Source of the DNA: an uncultured Gemmata sp.
Lineage (GTDB): Bacteria > Planctomycetota > Planctomycetia > Gemmatales > Gemmataceae
DNA: 64,000 bases
Assembly (NCBI GenBank): GCA_937924775.1
Contig: CALDUT010000018.1
Span: forward strand, 62,001-126,000
Reading direction: 5' to 3'
The translations under genes and the position numbers were made by a program. Shown piece by piece: positions 54,047 to 63,322 of this stretch. Under the pieces are notes generated by a model that saw only the letters and a list, made by a program, of their open reading frames with translations, had not been told where the DNA came from and made no database searches. Within the stretch, counting starts at the first letter, position 1. Each line of letters starts with the position of its first letter.

Positions 54047-55530
54047 GTGCCGATCCCCGGGGGCGGCGCTTCGCTCGCCGCCGATCCCTTCGCCGGTACC
54101 GCGGCGGCACTGATCGAGGTAACCGGGGCGGCAGGTGGCACCCCCGGCGGGCTGGCCGCCCGCCAACGCGACGGCATCGTCCAGCACAAGAACGCTTCCA
54201 TCGCTACACCGGCCACGAAAATCACCACACTGCCCCATTGCGACAAGGTTAACCCGCCTCCCACCGTCGGTTCAATCCGCAGCGACTCGTTGATGAAGCG
54301 GTGAACGGCGTACAGCAGCATTAAGAGGACCATCAACTGTCCGTCGTGGCGTCGGTAAGGGTAGTACGCCAGTAAGAACAGAATAATGATGACCATACTG
54401 ACAGTTTCGTACAGTTGGGTCGGATACAAGCCGATCGTGACCGGCACAAACGTTGGCAAATCAATGACTTGCGGTGCAGCTTCGGGGGTGGGCGAAGGCC
54501 GTTCGACGCGGAGGGTCAGTTGTGATTGGCCACGGGGCCAGTCCCGGATCAGCTCCTCGAGCCGATCGGTGACGGAAATACCCAGCTCGCTGATCCGGCT
54601 GAGGGTCATCCGGGCTGCCAGATAGGGAGGGAAATCCGCAAAAGTGATCCGTTTGCGGCCGTCAGGAAGGGCTTGGATCGTTCCGTCGTAATCGTGGAGG
54701 CTGGCCAGAGCCGCGTCGAGCTTCTCGGCGGGCCCGGCGACATCCACATAGATCCAGTTTGTTATACCGTTCACTTGCACCACCCGATCGCCGGGCCGGA
54801 TGCCGGCTTTTTCGGCGGGGGAATCCTTCTCCACCGTGCGAACGCGGGTGCGGGGGTCGTCGAAACCGAGCGACGAGCGGGATTCGGTGGTGAAACCGGT
54901 GGTGGTTTGCAGGAACTGATCGCGGACCAACTGCTGCCGGGCATGCGCGGGCAACAGGGGGAAGTGGGCGGCCCCGAGGGGAACGGTTTGGTATTCTTCA
55001 ATCGCCACCTGCCCCCAGCAGCAACCGTTCAGATAACAGCCGATGCGGCCAATGGCCAGGCCCAACGCCAGCAGCGGCGCCACCGCGTCGGCCAGTTGCC
55101 AACCGTTGATGCGCAAGCGGCGTAACACCAACCAATAAAACGCGCCGTAGCCGAGGGCGCCGCCCAGCGCTGAGCCGTAGAAGATAATGCCACCTTCCCA
55201 GATGCGGAAAAACGCTCCCAAAAGCCCCCCGAGGCTTTTATCGGGGAAATGGTGGGCGTATTGGATCATGTACAAAATCCGGGCACCGATCAGGCCGGTG
55301 ACGAAGAGGACAATCACCATGTCCTGGAAACGTTCCGGTGGCAGATGAGCCGTTCGCTGCGCGCGGCGGGAACCCCAGAGAGTGACCACGACAAAGCACA
55401 CAAACAGCATGGCACCGAAGCCATACATCGGGATGCCGTCGGGTCCGAACCAACCGAAAGGATCGGGCAGAGTGAACAGCACTTGACGCATGCGATTTCC
55501 GACAGGCGGCAGGCCTGCCTCCTGAGTCAT
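54037..55530 (-). CDS. lgt: Prolipoprotein diacylglyceryl transferase with inserted PDZ-like domain
   Basis: A 497-residue Lgt, much longer than the usual 270-300. Lgt moves diacylglyceryl from phosphatidylglycerol to the lipobox Cys of prolipoproteins. The first half has the N-terminal helices, the conserved HG-like GSALGGALGYGA region and RIGCYLNGCCWG. A soluble insertion (about 175-365) follows, with the PDZ-like GIRPGDRVVQVNG. The family resumes with GLYPTQLYE and HRFINESLRIEP, which hold the family's essential residues. The start overlaps the moxR stop (TAATG), implying coupling; an ATG at 55491 is also possible. The C-terminal tail is Pro/Ala-rich. Confidence 0.9.
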   Translation of the reverse strand: MTQEAGLPPVGNRMRQVLFTLPDPFGWFGPDGIPMYGFGAMLFVCFVVVTLWGSRRAQRTAHLPPERFQDMVIVLFVTGLIGARILYMIQYAHHFPDKSLGGLLGAFFRIWEGGIIFYGSALGGALGYGAFYWLVLRRLRINGWQLADAVAPLLALGLAIGRIGCYLNGCCWGQVAIEEYQTVPLGAAHFPLLPAHARQQLVRDQFLQTTTGFTTESRSSLGFDDPRTRVRTVEKDSPAEKAGIRPGDRVVQVNGITNWIYVDVAGPAEKLDAALASLHDYDGTIQALPDGRKRITFADFPPYLAARMTLSRISELGISVTDRLEELIRDWPRGQSQLTLRVERPSPTPEAAPQVIDLPTFVPVTIGLYPTQLYETVSMVIIILFLLAYYPYRRHDGQLMVLLMLLYAVHRFINESLRIEPTVGGGLTLSQWGSVVIFVAGVAMEAFLCWTMPSRWRAASPPGVPPAAPVTSISAAAVPAKGSAASEAPPPGIGTQG

Positions 55531-56504
55531 TACGGGACCGGCAGCTGATCGAGAACCCGCTTGATGAGAGTGTCGGGGCGGAGTTCTTCGGCCTCCGCTT
55601 CAAACGTCATCACCAGGCGGTGGCGGAGTACATCGGGAGCCGCGAGTTTGACATCTTCGGGCGTCACATAGCCGCGGCCGGCGAGGAAGGCATGGGCTTT
55701 GGCCGCCCGCAATAGCGCGATGGCGGCCCGGGGGCTGGCCCCCAGTTGGATCAAACCGGCTAGGTCCAGCCCATAATCCTTCGGGTGGCGGGTGGCGCGA
55801 ATCACGTCGATGAGGTATTCCTTCACCTTGGCATCGACATACACGGCATCCGCGGCCTGTCGCAGTTGTTCCAAGTCGTCGGCATTGAGTACCGGGGGAA
55901 TGTCGGCTGTGGCCGCGAGCCCCCCCATGCGTTCAAGAACCGCCAATTCCGCGGCGCGCGTGGGGTAGTCGATGACCAGCTTCAGCATGAAACGGTCGAC
56001 TTGGGCTTCGGGCAGCGGGTAAGTGCCTTCCTGCTCGATGGGGTTTTGTGTGGCCAACACGAAGAAAGGCCGGGGTACGGACAGGGTGGTTTCGCCGATG
56101 GTCACCTGCCGTTCGGCCATGGCTTCCAAAAGGGCGCTTTGCACTTTGGCCGGGGCGCGGTTGATTTCGTCCGCCAATACCACATTGGCGAACACCGGAC
56201 CTTGTTTGACAGTGAATTCCCCCGTGCGCGGGTTGTATATTTGTGTCCCGATCACGTCGGCGGGGAGTAAATCCGGCGTGAACTGAATGCGGCTGAACTT
56301 CAACTGCAAGGCCCGGGCCACGGTTCGCACCGCGAGCGTTTTCGCCAGCCCCGGTACGCCTTCCAGCAGAACGTGCCCGTCCGACAGCAAGCCGATCAAC
56401 AGGCCGTCGAGCAGGCGGCGTTGGCCAATCAGCACGCTTTCGACGGTTTCATAAAACGGGTCGAGCTTGCTGCGCAGCCGGGCAATCGTTGCGGCATCCG
56501 TCAT
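55530..56504 (-). CDS. MoxR-family AAA+ ATPase
   Basis: A 324-residue AAA+ protein. It has Walker A in EGVPGLAKTLAVR, Walker B in VLADEINRAPAKVQ, the sensor 1 region FVLATQNPIEQEG and the LPEAQVDRFMLK arginine finger segment. The C-terminal lid domain has RAAIALLRAAKAHAFL. MoxR proteins act as chaperones or activators with von Willebrand and DUF58 proteins. Here the next gene is lgt, not DUF58; DUF58 and Bat genes lie elsewhere in the window. The ATG at 56504 fits the family start, with GGGGAG upstream. Confidence 0.93.
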   Translation of the reverse strand: MTDAATIARLRSKLDPFYETVESVLIGQRRLLDGLLIGLLSDGHVLLEGVPGLAKTLAVRTVARALQLKFSRIQFTPDLLPADVIGTQIYNPRTGEFTVKQGPVFANVVLADEINRAPAKVQSALLEAMAERQVTIGETTLSVPRPFFVLATQNPIEQEGTYPLPEAQVDRFMLKLVIDYPTRAAELAVLERMGGLAATADIPPVLNADDLEQLRQAADAVYVDAKVKEYLIDVIRATRHPKDYGLDLAGLIQLGASPRAAIALLRAAKAHAFLAGRGYVTPEDVKLAAPDVLRHRLVMTFEAEAEELRPDTLIKRVLDQLPVP

Positions 56505-56691
56505 ACCACTCCCCACCAGCTCACGGGTTCTTCTCTCATGATACGGACGAACAGACCGAGAAAACCTACCTTGCCGGTTGAAAGGAATCGTGGGTTTCGC
56601 GAATTTGGGTAAGACAAGGAAAACGGCTAGCGTTATCCCGCCTTCGCGGCATACACCTAACGCAACGGCGATCTTTTGGGGAGAGCAAGTT

Positions 56692-59600
56692 ATGACGCCG
56701 ATCATGCAGACCCGCACTGTCGCGGCCGGGGCGTTGCTTGGGCTGATGGTGGTCATCCACGGGCCTTTGGCAGCTCAACCGGTGGCATCCGGTTCTAAGA
56801 AAATTCTCACGTTTACCGATTACGACATTTGGAAAACCGCCAGCGGCGTCACCCTGTCGGGCGATGGGCAATATGTGGCGTATCTTATTGGCGGCAAAGA
56901 CTTTGGGGAAGCGGTTGTCCGGCATATTCCCACCGGCAAAGAGTTCCGTTTCCCGCGGGGCACACCCACCGTCTTGCCCAACGGCGCAGTGGCCTACGGT
57001 AGCCCTCGCTTCACCCCCGACAACAAGAGGGTTTTACTCCCGCTCACCCCTACCGCCGCCGCGATCAACCAAGCCAAAGCGGACCAGCGGAAGCTCGACG
57101 AGTACCCGAAGGCCGCGCTGGCGATTGTGGATCTGGCTACCGGAGCGGAAATCGAACGCTTGGAAGGAGTTACGGCGTTTCAAGTGGGCGGCGAGGGGGC
57201 CGGTTTCCTGATCTACCGCAAAGGCCCGCCGCCCGAAGCCGACAAAGACAAAGACACCCAGTCGCCGCCAGGGCCGACCGGCTCCAAGAAAGGCTCATCG
57301 CCCGGGACCCCAACCGATCGCGGCCCGGGGGAGTTGCTCATCCGCGATCTGACCGCCACAGTCTCCCGCACCATTCCCGATGTCAGCGAATACAGCCTCA
57401 GCGACGACGAAAAGACCCTGGTTTACATCGTTTCATCCAAAAATGCAGAGAAAAACGGAGTCTATGCGCTCAATCCCCGCTTCAATACCGCGCCCACCCC
57501 GGTGAAGGTGGGCCCCGGCCGCTACAGCAGCCTGACCTGGGATGAAAAACAAACAAAGCTGGCCTTCTGTTACGACGATAGCGCGGTTCCGCCGCCGCAC
57601 CTGGCCCCGCCGCCGCACCTGCCAGGCCAGAAACCCGGCAGCGGTATCGGCTCCACCACCCCGCCGACCAAAGCCCCAGAACGCTGGCAACTGTTTGTCT
57701 GGAACCGCCACGCGCACACCGCCCCATCGGGAATTGCCCAGATCCCGGCGACAGCAGTCACCGGTGGCTGGGCAGCGCTGGTCGCGCCCCTCGTGGCTGC
57801 GCTGGCTGACGCCCCGCCGCCGGTGGTTCGGGTTTTCAGCTCCGATACGCCGGGGCTGAAGCCGGGATGGTCACTCCGCACCAGCGGTTTGAGCTTCTCC
57901 CGCGACGGTCGCCGGCTCTTCGTCGCCACCGCTCCAGAACGCCCCCCCGCACCCACCCCCCCCCCGACTTCCAGCTCGACATCTGGCACTGGAAGGATGC
58001 ACTCATTCAGCCCATGCAGAAAGTCCGGGCTGAGGAGGAACGCCGCACCGGCCGCGGCCGCACTTACAACGCGGTGATCCATTTGGATACTCACGAATTT
58101 CGCCACCTATCCAACGAACAGCTCACCGTCGAAGCCCCGAGCGTGGGCGATTGGGCCATTGCCGCCGACGACAGCCCATACCGCTTCATGACCGGCTACG
58201 CCTACCCGGTACCCAACGACTATTCGCTCCTCAACCTTCGCACCGGGGCCCTCCAGCCTGTCCTGACAGCCTCCGAACAAGGTCTGACGCTGGCCCCCAC
58301 CGGCCAATACCTTCTGGGCTTCGATGGCAAAGATTGGTTCACGCTCTCCGTTCCCGACGCGAAGAAGACCAACCTGACGGCTAACCTCGGCGTGAACTTC
58401 TTCAACGAAAACTACGACATGCCCAGCATGCCCAACGCTTACGGGCTGGCCGGTTGGAGTACCGACGGCCGCTTTGTGCTACTCCGCGACCGCTACGACA
58501 TCTGGAAAATCGCCCTCGACGGTTCGTGTGCGGAAAACCTGACGAAAATCGGCCGCCAGCAGGGCCTTCGCTTCACGATTGTGCAACCCCGCAGTGCCGA
58601 AGACCGCACCAAAGAACGCGGTATCGATCTGACACAGCCGCTGTTGCTGGCCGCGGTCAACCTCTCCACCTACGATACTGGATTTTACCGGCTCAAACCA
58701 GGCGGCACCCCCCAACTGCTGCTGATGGGGGCCCGCGCTTACGGTACACCCCTGAAAGCCCGCCACGCCGACGTCTACCTGCTGACGGTCCAAACATTCT
58801 CAGAATATCCCGATTACTACGTCACCACGCCGGATTTCCACGAACTGAAACGGGTGACCGACATCAACCCGCAGGTGAAAGACTACAATTGGGGCCGCGC
58901 GGAACTTGTATCCTACTGCAGTGCCGATGGTGATAAGCTGTCCGCGATTCTCATCAAACCGGAGAACTTCGATCCCCGGAAGAAATACCCGCTGATCGTG
59001 TATATCTACGAGCGGTTATCGGAGAATTTGCATCAATTCCGCATCCCGGATGTGACGCGGGGGCAAGTCATCAATCCCACCTTCTACGCCAGCAACGGTT
59101 ATCTGGTGCTGATGCCGGACATTACTTACAAAGTCGGTGCCCCGGGGCCCAGCGCGTTGAAGTGTGTTCTGCCGGCGGTGCAAGCGGTCGTTGATAAAGG
59201 TTTTGTGGATGAGAACGCCATCGGCATCAACGGGCAATCGTGGGGCGGCTACCAGATCGCCTACATGATCACGCAGACCCACCGCTTCAAAGCCGCAGTC
59301 GCTGGGGCCCCGGTGTCCAACATGTTCAGCGCCTACGACGGCATCCGGTGGGGCACCGGTTTACCGCGGCAATTCCAATACGAACGCAGCCAAAGCCGCA
59401 TCGGAGCCACTCCGTGGGAAGCGCCGCTGCGGTTTGTCGAGAATTCCCCGATCTTCGCCGCCGATCGCGTGCAAACACCGCTGTTGATGATTCACAATGA
59501 TCAGGACGACGCCGTGCCGTGGTATCAAGGTATTGAATACTATCTGGCCCTCCGCCGCTTGGGCAAGGAAGTGTATCTGCTCAACTACAACGGCCAGCCG

Positions 59601-59771
59601 CACAACCTGACGAACAAAAACGCGGCCCGCGATTTCTCCGTGCGGATGTTCCAGTTCTTCGAACATCATTTGAAGGGGCAGCCCGCGCCGCGGTGGATGG
59701 AGAAAGGCGTACCCTACACCGAACGCGAGCACGAACGCGAAGCGACAAAGAAACTCTACAGCCAACCCTAG
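56692..59771 (+). pseudogene. S9 family peptidase (prolyl oligopeptidase type), frameshifted in a poly-C tract
   Basis: Two frames join into a protein of about 1026 residues, a secreted S9 peptidase with signal peptide (ends near LAAQP). The first frame has the beta-propeller half to about 57955. The second resumes at DFQLDIWHWKD and holds the catalytic domain: Ser in INGQSWGGYQIAY, Asp in HNDQDDAVPW and His in NGQPHNL. The break is at a run of ten C (57956-57965); one more C would restore the frame as APTPPPDFQLD. All catalytic residues are intact, so the gene was recently functional or is functional by slippage. A Shine-Dalgarno (GGGGAGAG) precedes the ATG at 56692. Sequencing error at the homopolymer is a real alternative. 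Confidence 0.8.
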
Positions 59772-59909
59772 CGGCACACCCTACCGCCTTTTGCTACTGC
59801 GACTGCTTCGCCGCAAGGGGGCAGCTGGACCATACCCGCCACTCCAAAGGGACCACCGCCGCTGCGAACCCCCGGGGAAGCATATTATGAGAACGGCTTC
59901 ATCGCCGCC

Positions 59910-60944
59910 TCACGGCGGCGGTGCGACCGCTTCCAACTGCAGGATCGCGGCCTCGGCGGCCGCGGCCAGCGGCCTCACCGGGGATTCACGCCCGGGTGCG
60001 AAACGGGCCTCGTCGCACCAGCGGAAGACGGTTTCGACGGCCGCGGCCCCTTCGGCCGGTACGGCCACGGCCCGCAAAGCCGCGTGAATCTCCGCGGGGG
60101 TGACCGCGTGGTCGGGCAGTAAAAAACGGCTGCGGAGATAGCCCAAGAGGGCCGCGGCGATGGCGGCGGCGGGCTCCGCGTGCCGGTCGGCCTTCCGCAG
60201 CGCGGCCACGGCACGGCGTGCGGCCCGCGAGCGACGCTGCCGGGCCAGTCGCGCGGCATCCGGGTACAACCACCGCCACACGAAGTACCACGCCGCGGCC
60301 ATCGCTGGGGCGAACAGGACCATCGCCCACCACGCCCACCGCCCCGGAGCCCATGGCGGCCGCAAAATGGCTGCGCCGGTGGCGATGTGGAACAGATGGT
60401 CGGCTTCGGTCATGGGGATCGGCACGGGGGGAGGCGGCTCGGTGACCGTCAGGGGCACCGAGTACGCCCGCGTCAGCCGGAAGGGGTTGCTCTCTGGTGG
60501 CGCGGCCAGGCTGCGATAATAGAACTCCAACGCCGGGACGGACTGTACGCGGTTGTGACGCGGTTGGAGTTTGTAGTGGAAGCGAATTTCGGGATCGCGT
60601 GCGGTGCGTGGGCGATCCTCGGCACTCGTGACCATAAAGTCGTTGAATGCCGACAGTTTCGTGAGGTCCGGCTTTTGCACGTCCAACGGATTGTGCGCGC
60701 CGGTGATGATGAGAACCGCGAGCAGATCGCTGCCGATCGCGACCGTCGGGTGGGGAACGTGCCAGCGGACCTCCACGCGGTAGCCCTGCGCCCGGTAATA
60801 GTCGGCGGGCGGTTCGAAGAAATCGGCCCGCACAGGCTCAGCCAGCAGGGCGGCCAGTGTGCAAAGCCCCGCGACGATAAATAACCATTTCCCATTGCTG
60901 GGCGGGGGCAATTCCACAGAACAGCGAACGGCGGCGGCCTTCAT
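59910..60944 (-). CDS. BatD-like membrane protein
   Basis: A 344-residue protein. A signal peptide or anchor (about 18-38, WLFIVAGLCTLAALLA) precedes a beta-rich periplasmic domain with EVRWHVPHPTVAIGSDLLAV. One transmembrane helix (about 225-245) follows, then a cytoplasmic helical tail with RAARRAVAALRK and VFRWCDEARFAPG. It resembles the BatD-like protein at 18.8 kb in layout (signal, beta domain, helix, helical tail). It is the last gene of the Bat-like run on the minus strand. The ATG at 60944 starts just before the hydrophobic segment. Confidence 0.72.
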   Translation of the reverse strand: MKAAAVRCSVELPPPSNGKWLFIVAGLCTLAALLAEPVRADFFEPPADYYRAQGYRVEVRWHVPHPTVAIGSDLLAVLIITGAHNPLDVQKPDLTKLSAFNDFMVTSAEDRPRTARDPEIRFHYKLQPRHNRVQSVPALEFYYRSLAAPPESNPFRLTRAYSVPLTVTEPPPPVPIPMTEADHLFHIATGAAILRPPWAPGRWAWWAMVLFAPAMAAAWYFVWRWLYPDAARLARQRRSRAARRAVAALRKADRHAEPAAAIAAALLGYLRSRFLLPDHAVTPAEIHAALRAVAVPAEGAAAVETVFRWCDEARFAPGRESPVRPLAAAAEAAILQLEAVAPPP

Positions 60945-61083
60945 CGCGTGGCTGGTCCTCCAGGTTGTGGGCCAACCATGGCATTGGATGGCCTTCTGCG
61001 TGTCGGTTGTCCTCCGGGTTTGCGGGAGCCACCGTTGGTGCTGCGAACCGTGAGGCGGCGTCCCGCTTCGGCATGGCCTGGCA

Positions 61084-61956
61084 TTACCAATCGCGAATGT
61101 CGATTCGCTCCGCGCCATAGAGGGATTCGAGCAGGGCATGATATTCCCGTTGCCGGCGCGGCGCGGTGCGTTTCAGATAGTCGCGGGCTTCCTCGGGGCT
61201 GTAGCGTTGCACGGTGTCGGTATCTTGCGGAATGAGCAAGTTGGGGTTCAGCCCGGCGATGGGCGGGGTCGTGGGCGACGCTTCATTTCCGGCAGGCGTG
61301 GCCGATGGCCGCGTGGGTTGGGGCACCGGTGAGAGACGGGGGCTTGGGTCTTGGGGGGCGGTGCTGGGTTCGCGGCCGGGTTCGCGTGGCGGGAGCTGCG
61401 GCGAGGCCTTCTCTTCGGGCGGAACAGTCTGATTCGGGGACGGAGGTTCGTTCTTCGCTTCTTCTTGGGCCAATTCGATCCAGCGGAGTTTGGCGATTTC
61501 GAGGTTGTGCCGGGCTTTCGCTTTGAGCGGATCATCGGCTCCGGGGCTGTGCAAGGCGTTCTCGAAGCAGGCGATTGCGGACCGATACACGCCCAGCGAG
61601 CCACCGCGGTAAAGCAACGAGGTGCCGCGGTTGTACCACGCCTGGGCAGCCCGTTCAGGCGGGCAGGCCGCATCCGCCAGAACACGATCGTAGTAGCGTT
61701 CGGCTTCGCGGTAATCGCCGCGGTGAAAGAGGACCGCGGCACGATTGAACGCGACCAGGCCCGGATCGGCGGTCCGTTCTTCGGCCGCGGCATAAAGCGC
61801 ATCGGCCGCGACCGGATCGGTCGCGAATATGGCGTTGGCCCGGCGGATCAGCTCTTCGGGCGAATCGGTTGGGAGTGGCGGGGCCGCCCCCAAAATCGCC
61901 ACGCCAAGACTGGCGAGCCACACCACTGGCCGTCGCTTCGCTGGTCGACCACGCAT
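61084..61956 (-). CDS. TPR protein of the Bat operon (BatB/C-like)
   Basis: A 290-residue exported protein. After a signal peptide (about 10-25), a TPR-like region (about 40-150) has the canonical AFNRAAVLFHRGDYREAERY and AQAWYNRGTSLLYRGG helices, followed by a Pro/Glu/Ser-rich linker and a helical C-terminus (EEARDYLKRTAPRRQREYHA). TPR proteins of Bat operons (BatC-like) are thought to scaffold the von Willebrand proteins. The ATG at 61956 has GAGGG 8-10 bases upstream; the ATG at 61965 lies too close to it. Confidence 0.8.
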   Translation of the reverse strand: MRGRPAKRRPVVWLASLGVAILGAAPPLPTDSPEELIRRANAIFATDPVAADALYAAAEERTADPGLVAFNRAAVLFHRGDYREAERYYDRVLADAACPPERAAQAWYNRGTSLLYRGGSLGVYRSAIACFENALHSPGADDPLKAKARHNLEIAKLRWIELAQEEAKNEPPSPNQTVPPEEKASPQLPPREPGREPSTAPQDPSPRLSPVPQPTRPSATPAGNEASPTTPPIAGLNPNLLIPQDTDTVQRYSPEEARDYLKRTAPRRQREYHALLESLYGAERIDIRDW

Positions 61957-62224
61957 CGTCCGCATCCCTCGGAACCCCTTTTCCGCCGTCGCATTCACAA
62001 CAGATCGCAACACAGCGGTGATCGAACAGTCCGTGTTCGTGGAATCCCTGCATTCCTTCGCTTCATCATACGGCATCGGTGCGGGGAAGTCGTTGTCGGT
62101 TGTGACGTTCGGCCAGGAATTTTATCCCGGCCCCCCTGGCCCGGGCGTGCTGCGCCAGCGGCTGGGGAACCAGCGACCACCGCGTAATTTCTCCGCTTTG
62201 CGAGCGTGGAGGGGCCGGGGGGAT

Positions 62225-63322
62225 CTAGCGACCGCGGAGCCAGCCGAGAGTGAATAGCACCAAAGCCGCGGCGAGAAACCACGCATACCGCGGTTGCAAT
62301 TGCGGCAGCGGGTCGCTGCTGTAGAGCCGGCTGGGTTGGGGTTCGATGCGGGTTCGGAAGAATTCCCCCAGGGCGGGTACGTCACGGCGGGCTGGGAGAT
62401 ATTCCCCCCGGGTTTCCCGGGCGATCTGCTTCAGCGGCTCCTCGTGCAGCGCGGTGGCGAATAGGGGTTCGTCATCGATGATGACAACACGCTGTTGGGA
62501 AGGGTCCGCGGCCCCGGTCGGGTCGCCCAGGCCGACGGTATGCACCGGAATCGTGGCGGCGATGGCCGCGTTGACGCCGCGGAGCCATTCTTTCTCCTCC
62601 GGCATGGGATCATCGCCATCGGACAGCAGAAAAATGTCTTGTGAGCCGGCAAATTCGCGATCGTGAGCCTGCACGGCTAGAACCAGAGCCGCACCGATCC
62701 GCGTACCGGAGGTGAGGTTCGGGTCGGCCCCGGGGCGAATCTCCGGCGGCGGATAGACACCGTGCAGGTCTTCGAGAATGACGCGGACATGCTCGTAATC
62801 GGTGGTCAGTGGGCAGATCAGTTTGGCTCGGGCCGCGAACACCACGACCGCGACGCGATGCCCGCCCCGCCGCGCGATCGCTTGCAGCAAATCGAGGGCC
62901 CCCGCCCGTGCGGCCTCCCAGCGGGTGCGATGAACCGGATCGCTCATGTCGTCGGCCCACATGCTGCGGCTCAGATCGATCACAAGGACGACATCCCGCC
63001 CCAGGGCCACTCCCACTTCCTCGCCGGGGCCCCACCGCGGCCCGGCCGTACCCACCACCAGCAATACCCACGCCACCGGGTACGTCCACCCCCCCCCTCG
63101 GGAACGGCTGCGCGGCTGCGTCAGTTGCCCTGCCACAGTAACCGGGCGGCCCAGAGCTGCCATGGCGGCCCGGTTCCGCCGCCGGGCCAGCAGATTCAAA
63201 AGCCCCAGCAACGGCACAATGCCCAACAACCCTAGGATCACCGGTTGCGTGAAGCGGACCGCGGCGAAGAACTCATGAACTTCACTCAGCCAGCCGCCGA
63301 GGCCGGAAAACAATGCCAGCAT
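62225..63322 (-). CDS. Von Willebrand type A protein (BatA/BatB-like)
   Basis: A 365-residue membrane protein. N-terminal helices (about 28-45 and 80-95) are followed by a VWA domain with a complete MIDAS motif (VLVIDLSRSMWADD with DxSxS, then SGT and LSDGDD). The last helix (about 345-362) anchors the C-terminus. This is the architecture of BatA/BatB, where the domain faces the periplasm. The start is the ATG at 63322, which overlaps the stop of the upstream VWA gene (TGATG), so the pair is coupled; an in-frame GTG one codon earlier is possible. Confidence 0.87.
   Translation of the reverse strand: MLALFSGLGGWLSEVHEFFAAVRFTQPVILGLLGIVPLLGLLNLLARRRNRAAMAALGRPVTVAGQLTQPRSRSRGGGWTYPVAWVLLVVGTAGPRWGPGEEVGVALGRDVVLVIDLSRSMWADDMSDPVHRTRWEAARAGALDLLQAIARRGGHRVAVVVFAARAKLICPLTTDYEHVRVILEDLHGVYPPPEIRPGADPNLTSGTRIGAALVLAVQAHDREFAGSQDIFLLSDGDDPMPEEKEWLRGVNAAIAATIPVHTVGLGDPTGAADPSQQRVVIIDDEPLFATALHEEPLKQIARETRGEYLPARRDVPALGEFFRTRIEPQPSRLYSSDPLPQLQPRYAWFLAAALVLFTLGWLRGR

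Noticed and set aside
54058-54082. GGCGGCG/CGCCGCC stem near the lgt 3' end
   Set aside because: It lies inside the Pro/Ala-rich coding tail of lgt and is expected from its GC-rich codons.
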